Shown one piece after another: positions 23,735 to 34,920 of a DNA stretch of 64,000 nucleotides. The position numbers and the translations under genes were made by a program. The stretch is from assembly GCF_050624435.1 (NCBI RefSeq), contig NC_134530.1, positions 144,314,721 through 144,378,720 of the forward strand, read 5' to 3'. Below the pieces are notes generated by a model. The model saw only the letters and a program-made list of their open reading frames with translations. It did not search any database and was not told the DNA's origin. This DNA comes from Tenrec ecaudatus (Eukaryota > Chordata > Mammalia > Afrosoricida > Tenrecidae). Every line of letters starts with the position of its first letter. Within the stretch, counting starts at the first letter, position 1.

Positions 23735-24738
23735 ACAAAATGGGTACACAAGCAAATGTGGTGAAGAAAGCTGATGGAGCCTGGCTATCAAAAGTTATAG
23801 CATCTGGGATCTTAAAGGCTTGAAGTTAAACAAGCATCCATCTAGCAGAGAAGCAACAAGCCCACGTGGAAGAAGTACACCAGCCTGTGCAATCATGAGG
23901 TGTCCACAGGATCAGGTAACAGGCATCAGAAGACCAAAAAAAACAACAACAAAAAACATATTGTTGAGAATGAGGGGGATCAGAGTGGAGACCCAAACCC
24001 CATCTGTAAATAATGGGATATCCCTTCACAGAAGGGTCTCAAGGAAGGGATGAGTCAACCAGGGCGCAGTATAGCACCGAGGAAACACACAATATTCCTT
24101 CTGGTTCCTTGAAGCTTCCTCACCCCCCACTATCACGACCCAATCCTACCTTTCACTGTGGGCTAGGCTGGAGCATGTACACAGGTACAGATAAGAGCTC
24201 ATGACACACGAATCCAGGTCAGATAAACCCCTTAGGAACAGAAATAGGGGGAGTAGTGATACTGGAAGGGTAGGGGGAAAGATAGAGGGAGGAGGGGGGA
24301 AGAAACTGCAGGGGAAAGGAGAAAGCAGTCAGCATAAGATGTGAAAATAATAATTCATAATTTATCAAGGGGTCATGAGGGTGGGAGGGAGGGCGAAAAG
24401 AGTAGCTGACAACAAGGGCTCAAATAGAATGTAGATGTTTAGAAAATGCCAATAGTGGGAGGGAGGGGGAAGGGGAAAAAAGGAAACCGAGCTGATTCCA
24501 GGAACCCAAGTGGAAGGCGAATTTTGGGAATGACGAGGGCAACGAATGTATAAGGGTGCTTTACTCAATTGCTGTATGTATGGATTGTGATAAGAGTTGT
24601 ATGAGCCCCGATAAAAAGATTTATTAATAAAAAGAAAGAAAATACCAATAGCAACATAGGTACAAATATGCTTGATACAATGGATGTATGGATTGTTACA
24701 CAGCTGTAAGAGCCCACAATAAAATGATCTTAAAAAAT
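23735..24738 (+). repeat. LINE-like 3' tail, copy 3, with doubled end
   Basis: A long copy: atgggtacacaagcaaatgt, cttaaaggcttgaagttaaa, gtcaaccagggcgcagtata, gataagagctcatgacacac and gttgtatgagccccgataaa near 24610. A second end follows at 24645-24738 (tatgcttgatacaatggatg, then AATAAAATGATCTT). The doubled end suggests one copy landed in the A-rich tail of another. Confidence 0.65.
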
Positions 24739-25321
24739 ATTTCCTCTCCTTACTATGATGGCCCATACGTGATATAATCATTGGCCATGTTGGATTTGCA
24801 TATGTTCATTTGTTCATGGTAGTCACGATGGTACATGGTAGTCGAGATAGATGACCGCTCAGAGACACTGGCAGGAGTAAGGGCTCCTGAGGATGTGGGA
24901 AGTGAGGGGTGGGGGCAGGAAGGGGCAGAGAGGAGAGCCAATAGCATTGATAGGGCTGAGCATAACTGTCTGAGAAGGGAGAGTAAGATATGTCAATAAA
25001 AATAGTATTTTTTAATCACTTGAGGTAATTTGGGATTCCAATTTAAAATGTATAATTGAATCATCAATTTAGATTTGCAATTTTACTTTTAAGTCAATTT
25101 ATATACAAGGTTGGGAGTTTAGATATGGTATTTGATGCCCAAGAATACCCCTTTAAGACACTGAAGTGTTTTGGTTTTCAGACAATTAAGTGACTCCAAA
25201 AAAGTGAAATTTATTATATTTTAATATATAAATGCATTTGAAAATGTCCAAAGGAGCTAAAGCATATGCTACTTGGTTTAAAATCCCATTAAAAGCATTT
25301 GCTACATTTAGAAATACATAA
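24739..25321. other. AT-rich intergenic stretch, nothing assigned
   Basis: About 580 bp without recognisable element or coding frame. The left 250 bases may be part of an unrecognised repeat. Confidence 0.4.
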
Positions 25322-25833
25322 TGTATTAGTCTAGTTACTTTAGAGAAAATAATCCACAAAAACTCATCTCTAAGAGAGTGTTTTTATAAAGGTTAAGTAC
25401 ACATCAAGGAAATAACCCAACCCAGTGCTGCCCAAGCCCACAAGTCCAACATTAGCCCATATGTCCGACACCAATCCACAAGGTCCTCCTCCATCTCACA
25501 AAACAGATGCAATAATGCCAACTGCAGGAGGAAAGCCAAATCAGTGGTGGTGTAATCATCTCAGCGCTGGCAGGGGTCTCCACACAACTGCTCCAGCACC
25601 CAGGGCTGCATCAGGGTAGGTCCATGTAGCTTCTCCTTGGGGATGTATTGCAGGAAGTGAGCCTTGCCAGCTAATGCAGGGAACTTGCTAAGGCAGCTGA
25701 ACCCTGGTCCGACCATCAGAAAGCAGGAGACCCAAGAACTAGAAAAGCAAGGTTCACTGAGCCATTTATCCCTCCGCCCTTCAATTAACCCCACATGTGT
25801 TTATCGGCCAGGTTGGCACAATAAACAAACTCA
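25322..25833 (-). mobile_element. Solo ERVL-type LTR
   Basis: 512 bp, tgtattag...aaactca on the plus strand. Exact 5-bp target duplication cataa at 25317-25321 and 25834-25838. Shares long blocks with the LTR at 21394-21928 (agcccatatgtccgacacc, tggtccgaccatcagaaag). Whole solo LTR, no internal region. Confidence 0.88.
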
Positions 25834-26162
25834 CATAATAAGATCTGTTAGCTGGACTTTAAAAAGTCGAAGTAATATGCTTTTATTTCTGCTTTAACAC
25901 CTTACAGTGTTTCATAAAATGGAAGTCATGTCTTACCTGCCCACAGAAGCAGCCCTGAGGACATTTAAAGTGTGCTCTAAAGGGGTTGGGGGTGAGGGTC
26001 AGAGTGTCTTGTCGCAGGCACTGGGCTCCTTGCCTTTCGTCTTGTGACGGATTCTCTGTGGCAACCACCAGATGGTGCATTTGCATGTGTTGTCTGGCTG
26101 CCCCATCTCTGAAACGTCTGCTTTCCATAAGAGTGATCATTTTTCAGATTTGTAAGTGCTGT

Positions 26163-26335
26163 AGAAGCCCTGGTGACACACACCCTGGGTGGCTAACCGC
26201 AGAGCCAGCAGGGAGCGCCCACAGGCTGCTCTAAGGAAGAAGGATACAAGTCGCAGCCTCCCAAAACCCCAGGGGCTGTTCGACTCTGTCCTGTGAGCTT
26301 GCTAGGACTAGGAATCCACTCGGTGGCAGCAATGT
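26163..26335 (+). mobile_element. AfroSINE
   Basis: Head agaagccctggtgacacaca, then body gactctgtcctgtgagc and cactcggtggcagcaatg. Followed by a diverged (TATATG)n tract up to about 26465. Confidence 0.7.
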
Positions 26336-26466
26336 ATATGCATGTGATCTATATGTATGTGATGTACAGGTATATGTGTGTGATCTATATGCATATGTAA
26401 TGATATACGTGTATATGATCTATATGTATATGTATACGATGTATATGTTTACATAGTATATGTATA
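26330..26466. repeat. Diverged TATATG/TGTGAT simple repeat
   Basis: Alternating tatatgtatatg and gtgatctatatg units between the AfroSINE tail and the mariner. Confidence 0.75.
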
Positions 26467-26871
26467 TGTGGGGGTGCCCCCCCAAACGGATCTGTTTTTC
26501 AATGCTATGCATTCAAATTTTTTTTACAAAACAACCTTATCCCCTTCAAAGTACTCTCCATTATACTTCATACATTGGTCAAATCTGGGATTCCATTCTT
26601 GGAAACATTTTTCAAACTCATCTGTTTGGATGGTTGACAGCACCTCCCTCATTTTTCCTTCACCTCTTCAATGTCATCAAATTGCTGTCCTTTCATGTCC
26701 CTCTTCATTTGAGGAAACAAAAAGAAGTCACATGGAGTGAGGTCAAGTGAGTCAGGTGTGTGGGGCAAGAGAGGCGTGCTGGTTTTTGCCAAAAACAGGC
26801 GCAATGAGCTGGCAGTGTGAGCAGGTGCACTGTGTTATCAAAGCCAGTCTCTGTCTGTCCTACATCAGGCC

Positions 26872-26904
<33 letters not shown>

Positions 26905-27030
26905 ACACGGACCCACTACCTTTCAGAACCTCTAAATAGAAATCTTGATGAACAGTCTGACCTGGTGGAATAAACTCCAAATGCACTGTCCCCCTGACAT
27001 CGCTTCCGTTTGGGGGGCGGTACCGCCCTG
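26467..27030 (-). mobile_element. Mariner DNA transposon, internally deleted
   Basis: About 564 bp with TA on both sides (26465-26466, 27031-27032). The left end ...gccccccc-aaacgga faces the right end tccgtttggggggcgg as an inverted repeat. The minus strand encodes the C-terminal half of a mariner transposase: GTVHLEFIPPGQTV near 27000, HTASSLRLFLAKTSTPLLP near 26800, then DLTPCDFFLFPQMK with the third Asp of the D,D34D triad, and CFQEWNPRFDQC and KYNGEYFEGD near 26550. The N-terminal DNA-binding half is missing, the frame shifts near 26650, and a (TG)n tract (about 26874-26901) sits inside. It cannot move by itself. Confidence 0.85.
26874..26901. repeat. (TG)n microsatellite in the mariner
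   Basis: Pure TG run within the transposase remnant. Confidence 0.9.
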
Positions 27031-27329
27031 TACGTATACATGCTGTGTATTTTCTAAAGCCTAGCGGGGAAGTGTGGGGCAGCATTCTATCATCATGCAT
27101 GTTCCGATTTCTGCAGTGAAAATTATGACTGTTTCCAGTATAAGGGATAAATAATAATTATCAAGTCTCCCATAGATTTAGACAGGTTTTGCTGCCAAAT
27201 AAATTTGTGCCAAACTTCAGGGAAAAAAAACAACTTTGTGTGGGATACAGAAAGATTTCTCCCAAGTTGTCTCCCCACAACATATGTCAAACTTAGCTGC
27301 TTGCTACATGTAGCAAATGACAGTACACT

Positions 27330-27908
27330 TGGAGGTCAATGACAGCAGGTCAAAGGTTACTCTCCCTAAGGGTTATCAGCCATTTAGAGCAATCAGACTG
27401 TAGAGTCTGTCTCACCTTAAGTAGGGCCCACTCCCTTTGATAAGGATGGCAGATTGTTCCCCTGAAGGAGAGCCCAGGGAGGGTGACCCACTCAAGGGTG
27501 ACCAAGGTTAGGCCTCCATCATGAATCTAGGGTCCACCCATCTTGTCACCTCTGGTCCCTCCCCTTCCTATCATGTGTACACCCCTAGATCATCCCCTTC
27601 CTGTCACACTTATGCCTATTGTACATCCCTTCCTGTGACATATGTGGTTACCTGTAATCACACCCCTAAGTATATATGGGCCTTGCCCAGAAATAAAGGC
27701 AGACTCTCCTGCACCCTCTGCCCCCGCTGTGTGCGGACCTGGCTGATGAGATCATGGCCGTTCAGGAGGTGAGCAGGCTACCATGAAATGTGTCTGGCTT
27801 TCATTTAACTCTCTCCTATACTCTATGTCTTTACTATCATCTTTGTATATTTTAACTGTACAGTTGCGCTTACTGAACTCATGATGGTGTGAAGGGTTGG
27901 TTTCCCCA
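27330..27908 (+). mobile_element. Solo LTR (family B), forward
   Basis: 579 bp, tggaggtc...tttcccca, with an exact 5-bp target duplication acact at 27325-27329 and 27909-27913. It has promoter- and poly(A)-like parts: a TATA-like taagtatatatggg near 27665 and agaaataaaggc near 27690. Reverse relatives are at 11057-11676 and 29278-30251, and a weaker one near 49150-49715. The 5-bp duplication and TG...CA ends fit an ERVL-class LTR, but the name is unknown to me. Confidence 0.8.
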
Positions 27909-28234
27909 ACACTTCTGCTTTTTAGTTTAAGGATTTTCTTGTTTTGTTTTGCATTTTTGTAGCGGCTGCAGCCCTGAAGTCAATGTGGTAAACAGTGTGG
28001 GCAGTGCATCTGGCTCCATTCTAAATGCTCTCGGACATGAGCAAACTCGGTCCTCGCCGTGCTCCATGAGAGAGGGTCTACTGTCTCCGTTTCAATGGAG
28101 AAACCAAGATGGTTTGTGTGGTTCATTCATCCACCCAAGGTCACACAGTTAGTGACTTGGTGCAGTCTGCTCCAGGGTCCCTGTCCTTGGCATTAGGAAA
28201 AAGCATTTCCAGGAAGCAGCCCCAGATCTAGATT

Positions 28235-28290
28235 CTAGTGATGCATCAAGGTCACGTGCACAGCTTATTAAAACACAGGTTCCTGGGCCC
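28235..28290 (+). mobile_element. MER5A-like fragment
   Basis: gcatcaaggtcacgtgcaca then cttattaaaacacaggttcctgg follows the MER5A block order and stops where an AfroSINE begins. Confidence 0.5.
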
Positions 28291-28955
28291 AAACCAAACC
28301 AAACTCACTGCCACGGAGTTGATGCCAGCTCAGAGCGACCCTCCAGGGCAGGGTAGAACTGCACCTGTGAGCTTCTGAGGCTGTGACTCTGCCTGAGTAG
28401 AAAGCCCCATCTTTCTCCCTTGGATCTACTGGTGGTTTTGAACTGCTGACTGTTAGGTAGTTCTAGCATAGGGATGGGGAATGTCCATTAACGCATGCCC
28501 AGAGAGCCAAGCCCGGGAACAAGGAGTGGCACTGCACATCCTCCGAGGTTCAGGTTTCCCGCCGGTAGGCATGGGTGGGCGCTAAACCTGGATTGGCCCA
28601 CCTAGGCCAGGTGAAATCTATTCAGACAATGGGGTTGATCAGGGGTCGTCCACCACACCTCCCCGTGGAATCCTTGAAAAGGCAGGAGTCCAGAGTAGAC
28701 AGAGAGACTTGGTCTGCGTGACGCTGAGCAGCTTCCGCCAGGCTGCATGGTCGGGAGGAGTCCTATGAGTGCCGTGTAAACCTGAAACTGCTTCTAACTC
28801 TCATTAAACTCACTTGGATCACGAACCAGGCTTCGGCGTGAATTCTTTCTCGTGCGGGGCCAAGGACCGAGGTATAATTCTAGCTCCAGAGGGATCTAAC
28901 ACTGACCTTGCACTTAGCAGCCCAATTTATAACCACTACATCACCAGGGAGCAGG
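28291..28955 (-). mobile_element. AfroSINE split by an LTR
   Basis: Reverse AfroSINE. Tail and body are at 28291-28450 (aaaccaaactcactgccacg, gtagaactgcacctgtgagc, ttgaactgctgac); head is at 28902-28955 (ctgaccttgcacttagcagc, aaccactacatcaccaggga). The two halves are separated by a solo LTR with the shared ctgac duplicated. Confidence 0.88.
28451..28901 (+). mobile_element. Solo LTR inside an AfroSINE
   Basis: 451 bp, tgttaggtag...gggatctaaca, with a short inverted terminal match and a 5-bp target duplication ctgac (28446-28450 and 28902-28906). Near the end are an ATTAAA signal (about 28804) and cttctttctcgtgcgggg-like U5 sequence, a style I associate with class I (ERV1) LTRs. It looks whole as a solo LTR and is younger than the SINE it splits. 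Confidence 0.87.
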
Positions 28956-29772
28956 GTCCAATCCCAGACCCACTGAGATAAGCCCGCAAGGTCTTTAGGA
29001 AACAAGATGCCGGTGGGCCAGTAGCTCTCCAGAGCTACGTAGCTGTTGGTAGGTAGCGCTGAGTTGAGCCTCGTCTTTTCAGCTTCCAAATCACATCCCT
29101 TTTCCTCCACTAAACTGCCTCCCTGTGACCTCTCTTGGGCTCACAGGCTGCTTCCCCGTACTTCCCTCATCTCACCAGAGATCCCCTTAGCAGCAGGAAG
29201 GCAGTATGGGCACCGCAAGCCACCGATCTCATCACATTTAACTACTCACGTGAAAGTAATCCAGCCTCTGACACCCGTGGGGGCCCGTACGTGCAATTGT
29301 ATGGCTGCTAGATAAAGATCATAGTAAAGCCATAGAAGATAGGAAGTTAGGAGAGAAGGTAAGGGAGTCAGGCATATTTCGTGGTAGCATAGTCACCTCC
29401 TGGACCGCCATGATCTCAGCAGCCTGGTCCACACAGAGAAAGGGAGGAACAGAGAGTATATTTCTAACAAAGGCTTAGATACACTTAGGGGCATGCAAGT
29501 CTTCCTGAGTACAGGTAACCACATATGGCACAGGAAGGGGCCGTACAGTAGGCATAGGCGTCACAGGGAAGAGATGAGCTAGGGGTGTCCGAGTAATGGG
29601 AAGGGGAGGCACTGGGGGTACACATGTGACAAGACAGGTGGACCCTAGATTCAAGATGACAGCTTAACCTTGGTCCTCCTTGAGTTGGCCTGACCTTGTC
29701 TCTGGGCTCTTGGTCAAGGAGACAATTCACTATCTTTATCAGAAGGGAGTGGGCCCTATTTAGGGTGAGAGA

Positions 29773-29943
29773 GACCTGTGGGTCGTGACCACATTAGAGG
29801 TCAAATGATCCTTTCACAGGGGTAGCCCGATTCATAACAGTAGCAAAATTATGAAGTAGCAACAAAAATAATGTTATGGTTGGGGGGTCACCACGAGGAA
29901 CTGTCTGAAATGGTCGTGGCATTAGGAAGCTTGAGAACCACTG
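29773..29943 (+). mobile_element. SPIN transposon inside an LTR
   Basis: Contains ctgtgggtcgtgacc, cgattcataacagtagcaaa, ggggtcaccacgagg and the right end gcttgagaaccactg. The left terminal dozen bases do not match the family, so the exact left edge is uncertain. Confidence 0.85.
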
Positions 29944-29967
29944 CTCTCGAGTCTGATTGTTCTGGGG

Positions 29968-30193
29968 CAGGCATCCTCAAACTGCGGCCCGCGGGCCACA
30001 TGCGGCCCACGGAGGGCATTTATCCGGCCCACCGGGTGTTTTTGCCCCGTTTGTTTTTTCACTTCAAAATAAGATATGTGCAGTGTGCGTAGGAATTTGT
30101 TCATAGTTTTTTTTTTTAAACTATAGTCTGGCCCTCCATGGGGTCTGAGGGGCAGTGAACTGGCCCCCTGTTTAAAAAGCTTGAGGACCCCTG
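29968..30193 (-). mobile_element. OC1-like hAT element, reverse, inside an LTR
   Basis: Opposite orientation to 1396-1625. Left end caggcatcctcaaactgc, right end gcttgaggacccctg, with gtttttgccccgtttg and aaataagatatgtgcagtgt inside. Flanks ttctgggg and ctctagat match only partly. Confidence 0.82.
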
Positions 30194-30589
30194 CTCTAGA
30201 TGGCTGGTTGCCCTTGGAAGATTAACCTCTAAGCAGCTTGTGTTGACTCCAGATGTCCAGTCATTTGCCACGTGATGCAAGCGGCGTCCTAGGTGTATAT
30301 TTGGGGGACAACCTGGGGAAAAGCCCTTCTGCATCCCAACTACAGACTCTAGAGCAGATTCTGATTCCACTTTTGGCCAAATGCCTGGGCGCCATGTCTG
30401 CGCTGTGTCAAGTTGACACAAGATTAACCATCGCAAAGGAACTCTGTCCTTTCAACATACTTTTTCTATACACCTAAAACTGCTCTCAAAAACTTAAGCC
30501 TATTAAAATATTCTTAGTTAAAAAATCTCAGTCACATCCTGTTCTCATCACCATCGATGGAGGGAATTCTATGGGGCGCTCAGCTAGCA

Positions 30590-31010
30590 GTACCATGGCC
30601 CTAATCTTAAGAGTGAGCATGTGTGTGACTATCGACGTCCTGGTCGGTAGCTATAGGCTCCCTCTGCCTTCAGCATGCACTCAGATTCCGACAGATGAGC
30701 AGCATCGTGTCTCGCCCTGACACCCAGTAGGCACGCCACATAGGCCAGTCCCCTTGTGCAGCGTGCACCTGGAACCACCACTGTGTGCTTGGTCGTCCCT
30801 GCGACACTGGCATGACCCACACACGAGGTTCTCCTTGCTCCCGCCTTTGAACCATGGCCGCCCATCTTGTGCCCCCTCTCTCTGTGATCCCAAGCTCCCT
30901 CGCGCCGTCTTGTAATAAACAGTGCTCCCCAGTTCCCACACGGACTCGGCATAAACTGGCTCCGAGATGCACAGTTCCCGGGAGGGTGGGATCCCTCTCA
31001 TTTTACAGAG
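30590..31010 (+). mobile_element. Possible LTR fragment
   Basis: aataaacagtgctccccagt near 30913, followed by a GC-rich U5-like stretch and cccgggagggtgggatcc, looks like the R-U5 end of an LTR. I found no clear terminal TG or target duplication, so this is tentative. Confidence 0.35.
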
Positions 31011-32030
31011 GAGCAACGAAGATTGTCTGAAGGACCAGCCCCCTCATGGCTGTGCTTCTCCAAGTTTCCCGATTTTAGTAACGGATAGAAGATCCACCTA
31101 GAGCTAGGGTGCCTGTTAATCCTCCCGTGCTGTCGCTCCACATGGCAGCTTGTCAGCAAATCCTGGCTGCTCTGCCTCTACCGTATTGAAATATCCCATC
31201 GACCCCAGCCCCAGCCCCCAGGGGCTCCATCGAAACAGTCTTCTAACCCCCCTGCCTTCTCTGCTCTCCCAACGCTCCAATCCCTGCTCCAAGAACTCTC
31301 AGAGTGGGCTTTGTTTTTAAGTTTTATTAACACATAATTCACATAGCACACATTTCAATAGTCCAATCCTATTCCAAAGAGTCCTGCAATCATCACCAGG
31401 ATTGATTTTAGGGCATTTCTTCTTCCCGGTACTAATTGTTGTTAGCTTCCCATTTCCGCCCCACCTCCCCCACCACGCCCCTAGAAACTGTTGCTGTCAT
31501 TGCTGGCTCTATAAAGTTACTTGTTCTGGGCTTCATAAACAAGGAAAAATAGAAAATCAAAACAAAAAGCCAACCCAACAACAATGACGAAAACAGGGAG
31601 CAACATCAAACAAATGGGGGGAAATATCCACTGGATCAGAGGGAGATCAATCAAGTGACAAGATGTCACATTTTAGCCACCCTACAAAGCGCCAACCTGA
31701 TAACAAGCCCATTCCCATCCTGGTCCATAGTCATGGCGGGGGGTGGGGTGGGGTGGGGGCAGTGTTCGCTGGGGGCTCAAACCGCACAGGACCACTGCAA
31801 ATGGGTTTTGGGTTTTCACTGTCACCCAGAGCCTTTTGCAAACCAGGTGTTCAGAATGTAAGCTCTAATATCGTTCCCTCCTCTGGATTTGGATCTTATT
31901 ATGCATTTGGATTTATTACATACAACGTCTCAAGAGATTTGCTGCATTGAGCACTAACGACAGGAGACCTGATAGCTGTGGGGTGATGTCAGAGACATCA
32001 TGCATGAAGGGAGCAAAAGGCCATTAAAGA
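31011..32030. other. Intergenic, mostly unassigned
   Basis: 31310-31420 (tattaacacataattcacat, cctgcaatcatcaccag) resembles an old L1 fragment in reverse. The rest, including the G-rich run ggggtggggtggggtggggg near 31740, has no recognised element or gene. Confidence 0.4.
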
Positions 32031-32035
32031 GACAG

Positions 32036-32597
32036 TGCGTTAGACAGGGTTCTCTAGAGAAACAAAACCAGAGTGCTAATAATTTTATATCTATTTATAC
32101 AGATAGACAGATATATAGCATAAGAAATAAACAGTTTATTAACGTATAAAGCAGTACAAATGGCTCAGTGCAACTCACTCCTGTGAGACATTGGCAGTCC
32201 TTCAAGTCTTGAGGACCACTGGATAGTCCTCTGCAGAGTAATTCGGGCTATCTGGGCACAGGCAGCAAATAGCAAGGCAGGTCACCAACAGTCAGCCAGA
32301 TGACAGGGTCTGACAGTCCCCAGCTCAAGAGATGTAAATTCCAATAGTGTAGTGAAGCAGGTCTTGAAGGAGCCTCAAATTACAGCGACACAGTCCACGT
32401 GTGTGTTAGGTGTCCCACAGGTAGTGTAGCTTGCAAATTGAGGCACAGAATAAGCAAGGCAGCTGCACACTGGTCCAATAATCAAAGAGCGAGAGACAAG
32501 AAAAGCAAGGCTTGCCGAGCCATTTATCTCTCCGCCCTTCAATTAATCCCAAATGTGTTCATTGGCCAGGTTGGCACAATAAACGTTAACTATCTCA
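32036..32597 (-). mobile_element. Solo ERVL-type LTR
   Basis: 562 bp, tgcgttagacagggttctct...aactatctca on the plus strand, flanked by gacag and gatag (4 of 5). The first part ttctctagagaaacaaaacc is the reverse of the classic MLT2/ERVL LTR end, followed by the usual TA-rich stretch. Right part ttcaattaatcccaaatgtg and ggccaggttggcacaataaa shared with 25322-25833. Confidence 0.82.
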
Positions 32598-33265
32598 GAT
32601 AGTAAAGAAGAAGGTGACCCCCTGGACATGACCGCTGAGGGGTGTTAGGTTAGCACATCTTGGGAAAGGGACCCCTGAAAGAAAAAGGGAATGGATTGAT
32701 GGATCATAACAGGCTCTGCTCGCTATTTAACAGAGGGGTTCTCATCTACTCTGGGTCAGAGCAACAGCTGGGCTTGGGACTACTCGTATGGTCTCTCCTC
32801 TTTGCTCTTTTGGTGTCTTGCGAAATATGATAGGCAGCATAAGCAGCCAGGGAGACAGCAAGGCAGCAAGGGACCGAAGGCTCCAGGAGTGGGGCCCATG
32901 GGAGAGCAGGAGCTTGAGGATCCAATAACTGCAGGACAGGGGAATAGTAAGGGATATCAAATCGACGGGGAGAAGGGTGTAGCATTCAGGATCATGTTTG
33001 ATCTATTGAAATGTATATGAGAGGAATAACTGAGAGGTAAACGATAGGTTAAACATAATAGTGGGGCAGGAGGAAAAAACTAGAAAGTAATAATCATATA
33101 TGTAGGTATAAATCTAGATAGTATATCTGTAATTATATAAAGATAGGTGTACACACACACACACACACACACACATACACACAGACTTTGGGCCTCTACT
33201 TAAATCTTACCTCAGTACAAGAATGGTTTGTTCTAGTAATGTGGCACTGTATGATACTCACCTTC
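32598..33265. other. Intergenic, unassigned, ends in (CA)n
   Basis: No gene or named element seen. A CA microsatellite lies at about 33150-33182. Confidence 0.4.
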
Positions 33266-34118
33266 CCAATCATTGAAGATAAAATGGGTGCATAGGCAAA
33301 TGTGGTGAAGAAAGCTAATGGTGCCCGGCTATCAAAAGATATAGCGTCTGGGGTCTTAAAGGCTTGAAGGTAAACAAGCGGCCATCTAGCAGGGAAGCAA
33401 CAAAGCCCACATGGAAGAAGCACAGCAGCCTGTGTGATCATGAGGTGTTGGCGGGAATAGGTATCAGAAGTTCAAACTCATGCAAATTAGCATGAGGAAG
33501 CATAGACAAAGTGGAGACCTAAGAACCACCTGTAAGATAATGGGACAGTCCCTCACAGAAAGGCCATATAGGAGGGAAGATATATCCAGGGTAGAGTATG
33601 GCACTGATGAAACACATAGCTCTCCTCTAATATGTCCTTCCCTTCCTATGATGGTCCCAGTTTAACCTCGTTATAAGCTTGTTAGCCCTGAGAATATTCA
33701 TTTGTATCACGAAGATTGCTCGATGCATGAAATCTAAGATAGTTAAGCCCGTCAGAAATAGTAATGGGAGCAATAATTCCCTGGGGAAAAGGGAAGAGTG
33801 GGGAGGGGGAACGGATAGCAAAGATGACTGTATAACCCCATCCAAGGGGGACAAATGACAGAATTGTAGGGGAGCGGACACAGTAGATGGTATAAGATAT
33901 GGCAAAATCATCATCATAACTATTTACAAGAACAAGGGTTCCTGGGGGGCAGGGTGGGGGAGGGCAGGGGTAAAGGGGAGCTGGTGTCAAAGAGTTCAAG
34001 AAGAAAATGTTTTTAAAATGATGGTGGCAGTAATTGTACAATTATGCTTGATCATATTGAATTATAGATTATTATAATATCTGTAAGAGCTACCAATAAA
34101 ATGATTTTTTTTAAAAAG
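33266..34118 (+). repeat. LINE-like 3' tail ending AATAAAATGATT, copy 4
   Basis: The most complete copy: gataaaatgggtgcatagg, aatgtggtgaagaaagctaa, gcgtctggggtcttaaaggc, aaacaagcggccatctagca, then the G-rich stretch and AATAAAATGATTTTTTT. The block cttaaaggcttg...aagcggccatcta also occurs, as I recall, in an elephant LINE-associated repeat, supporting an afrotherian origin. Confidence 0.65.
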
Positions 34119-34129
34119 ATAGGAAAAAG

Positions 34130-34920
34130 GACACGATCAAAGTGGATGTCAGAAGAGACTCTGAAACTCGCTCTTCCTTGTGGAGCGGCTCAGGCAAAGG
34201 AAAACAAACGAAGGTGCTCAAGCACGGCGATGACACCACCTGGTGTGCTGGACGAGAGGAGGGCCTGCAGCGCTTGCTGATGAAGATCACGGACTGCGGC
34301 CTTCAGTGCCGAGTACAGCTCCGTGTAAAGAAGACCAACATCCTCGCAACTGGACCCATAGTTAACATGATAAATGGAGAGAAGGCTGAAGTTGTCAAAG
34401 ATTTTCTCGTACGTGGATCCACAATCAATGCTCATGGCAACCGCAGTCAGGAGATAAAAAGACGGGCCACATTAGGTGAATCTGCTGCACAAGGCCTCTT
34501 TAGAATGTTCAGAAGCAAGGATGCTACTTGCTTTCTCCATTGCATCGTAGGCATGTGTTAAGTTTGACACGGAATAAGGAAGGAAGATGCATTTGACTTG
34601 TGGTGCTGGAGAAGAATGCTGACAGTGCCATGGATGTCAAATGAACAAACACATTTGTGCTCCTTAGAGGCAAGGAAGGTGAGACCTTTCCTCATGCACT
34701 CTGGACATGTTGTCAGGAGAGGCCTCCTTGGCGAGGTGCATCACGTTTGGTGAAGTCCAGGGGCAGAGAGAAAGAGGAAGGCCCTGGACAAGATGGACTG
34801 AGACTGTGGCTGCAGCCGTGGGCTCTTACATGAGGGCAGTTTTGACGATGACGCAGTGTTTCGTTCTGTTTATTCATAGGGTTGCCCTGGGTAGGAAGCA
34901 ACTCCATGTCACTTAACAAC
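34130..34920 (+). mobile_element. RTE LINE, 5'-truncated 3' portion
   Basis: Translates to the end of an RTE reverse transcriptase: LQRLLMKITDCGLQC, VKKTNILATGPIVNMINGEK, STINAHGNRSQEIKRRA and GLFRMFRSKDATCFL, followed after frame breaks by DLWCWRRML and GRRGLLGEV-like residues. It closes with cgttctgtttattcataggg and acttaacaacaacaa. The open frame at 34142-34561 is this remnant, not a host gene. 5'-truncated, as usual for LINE copies. Confidence 0.85.

Larger units (their letters stand above)
29278..30251 (-). mobile_element. LTR (family B), reverse, carrying two DNA transposons
   Basis: Reverse relative of the LTR at 27330-27908: ccatgatctcagcagcctgg, gtaaccacatatggcacagg and gtggaccctagattcaag are shared. 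Its 5' part continues after a SPIN as gagtctgattgttct and, after an OC1-like hAT, as agatggctggttgccctt, ending ttgactcca at 30251. Both DNA transposons therefore landed in an LTR that was already there. Ends approximate. Confidence 0.72.

Noticed and set aside
34142-34561. 139-residue open frame as a possible host gene
   Set aside because: It is the 3' part of an RTE LINE reverse transcriptase and continues into the LINE tail.
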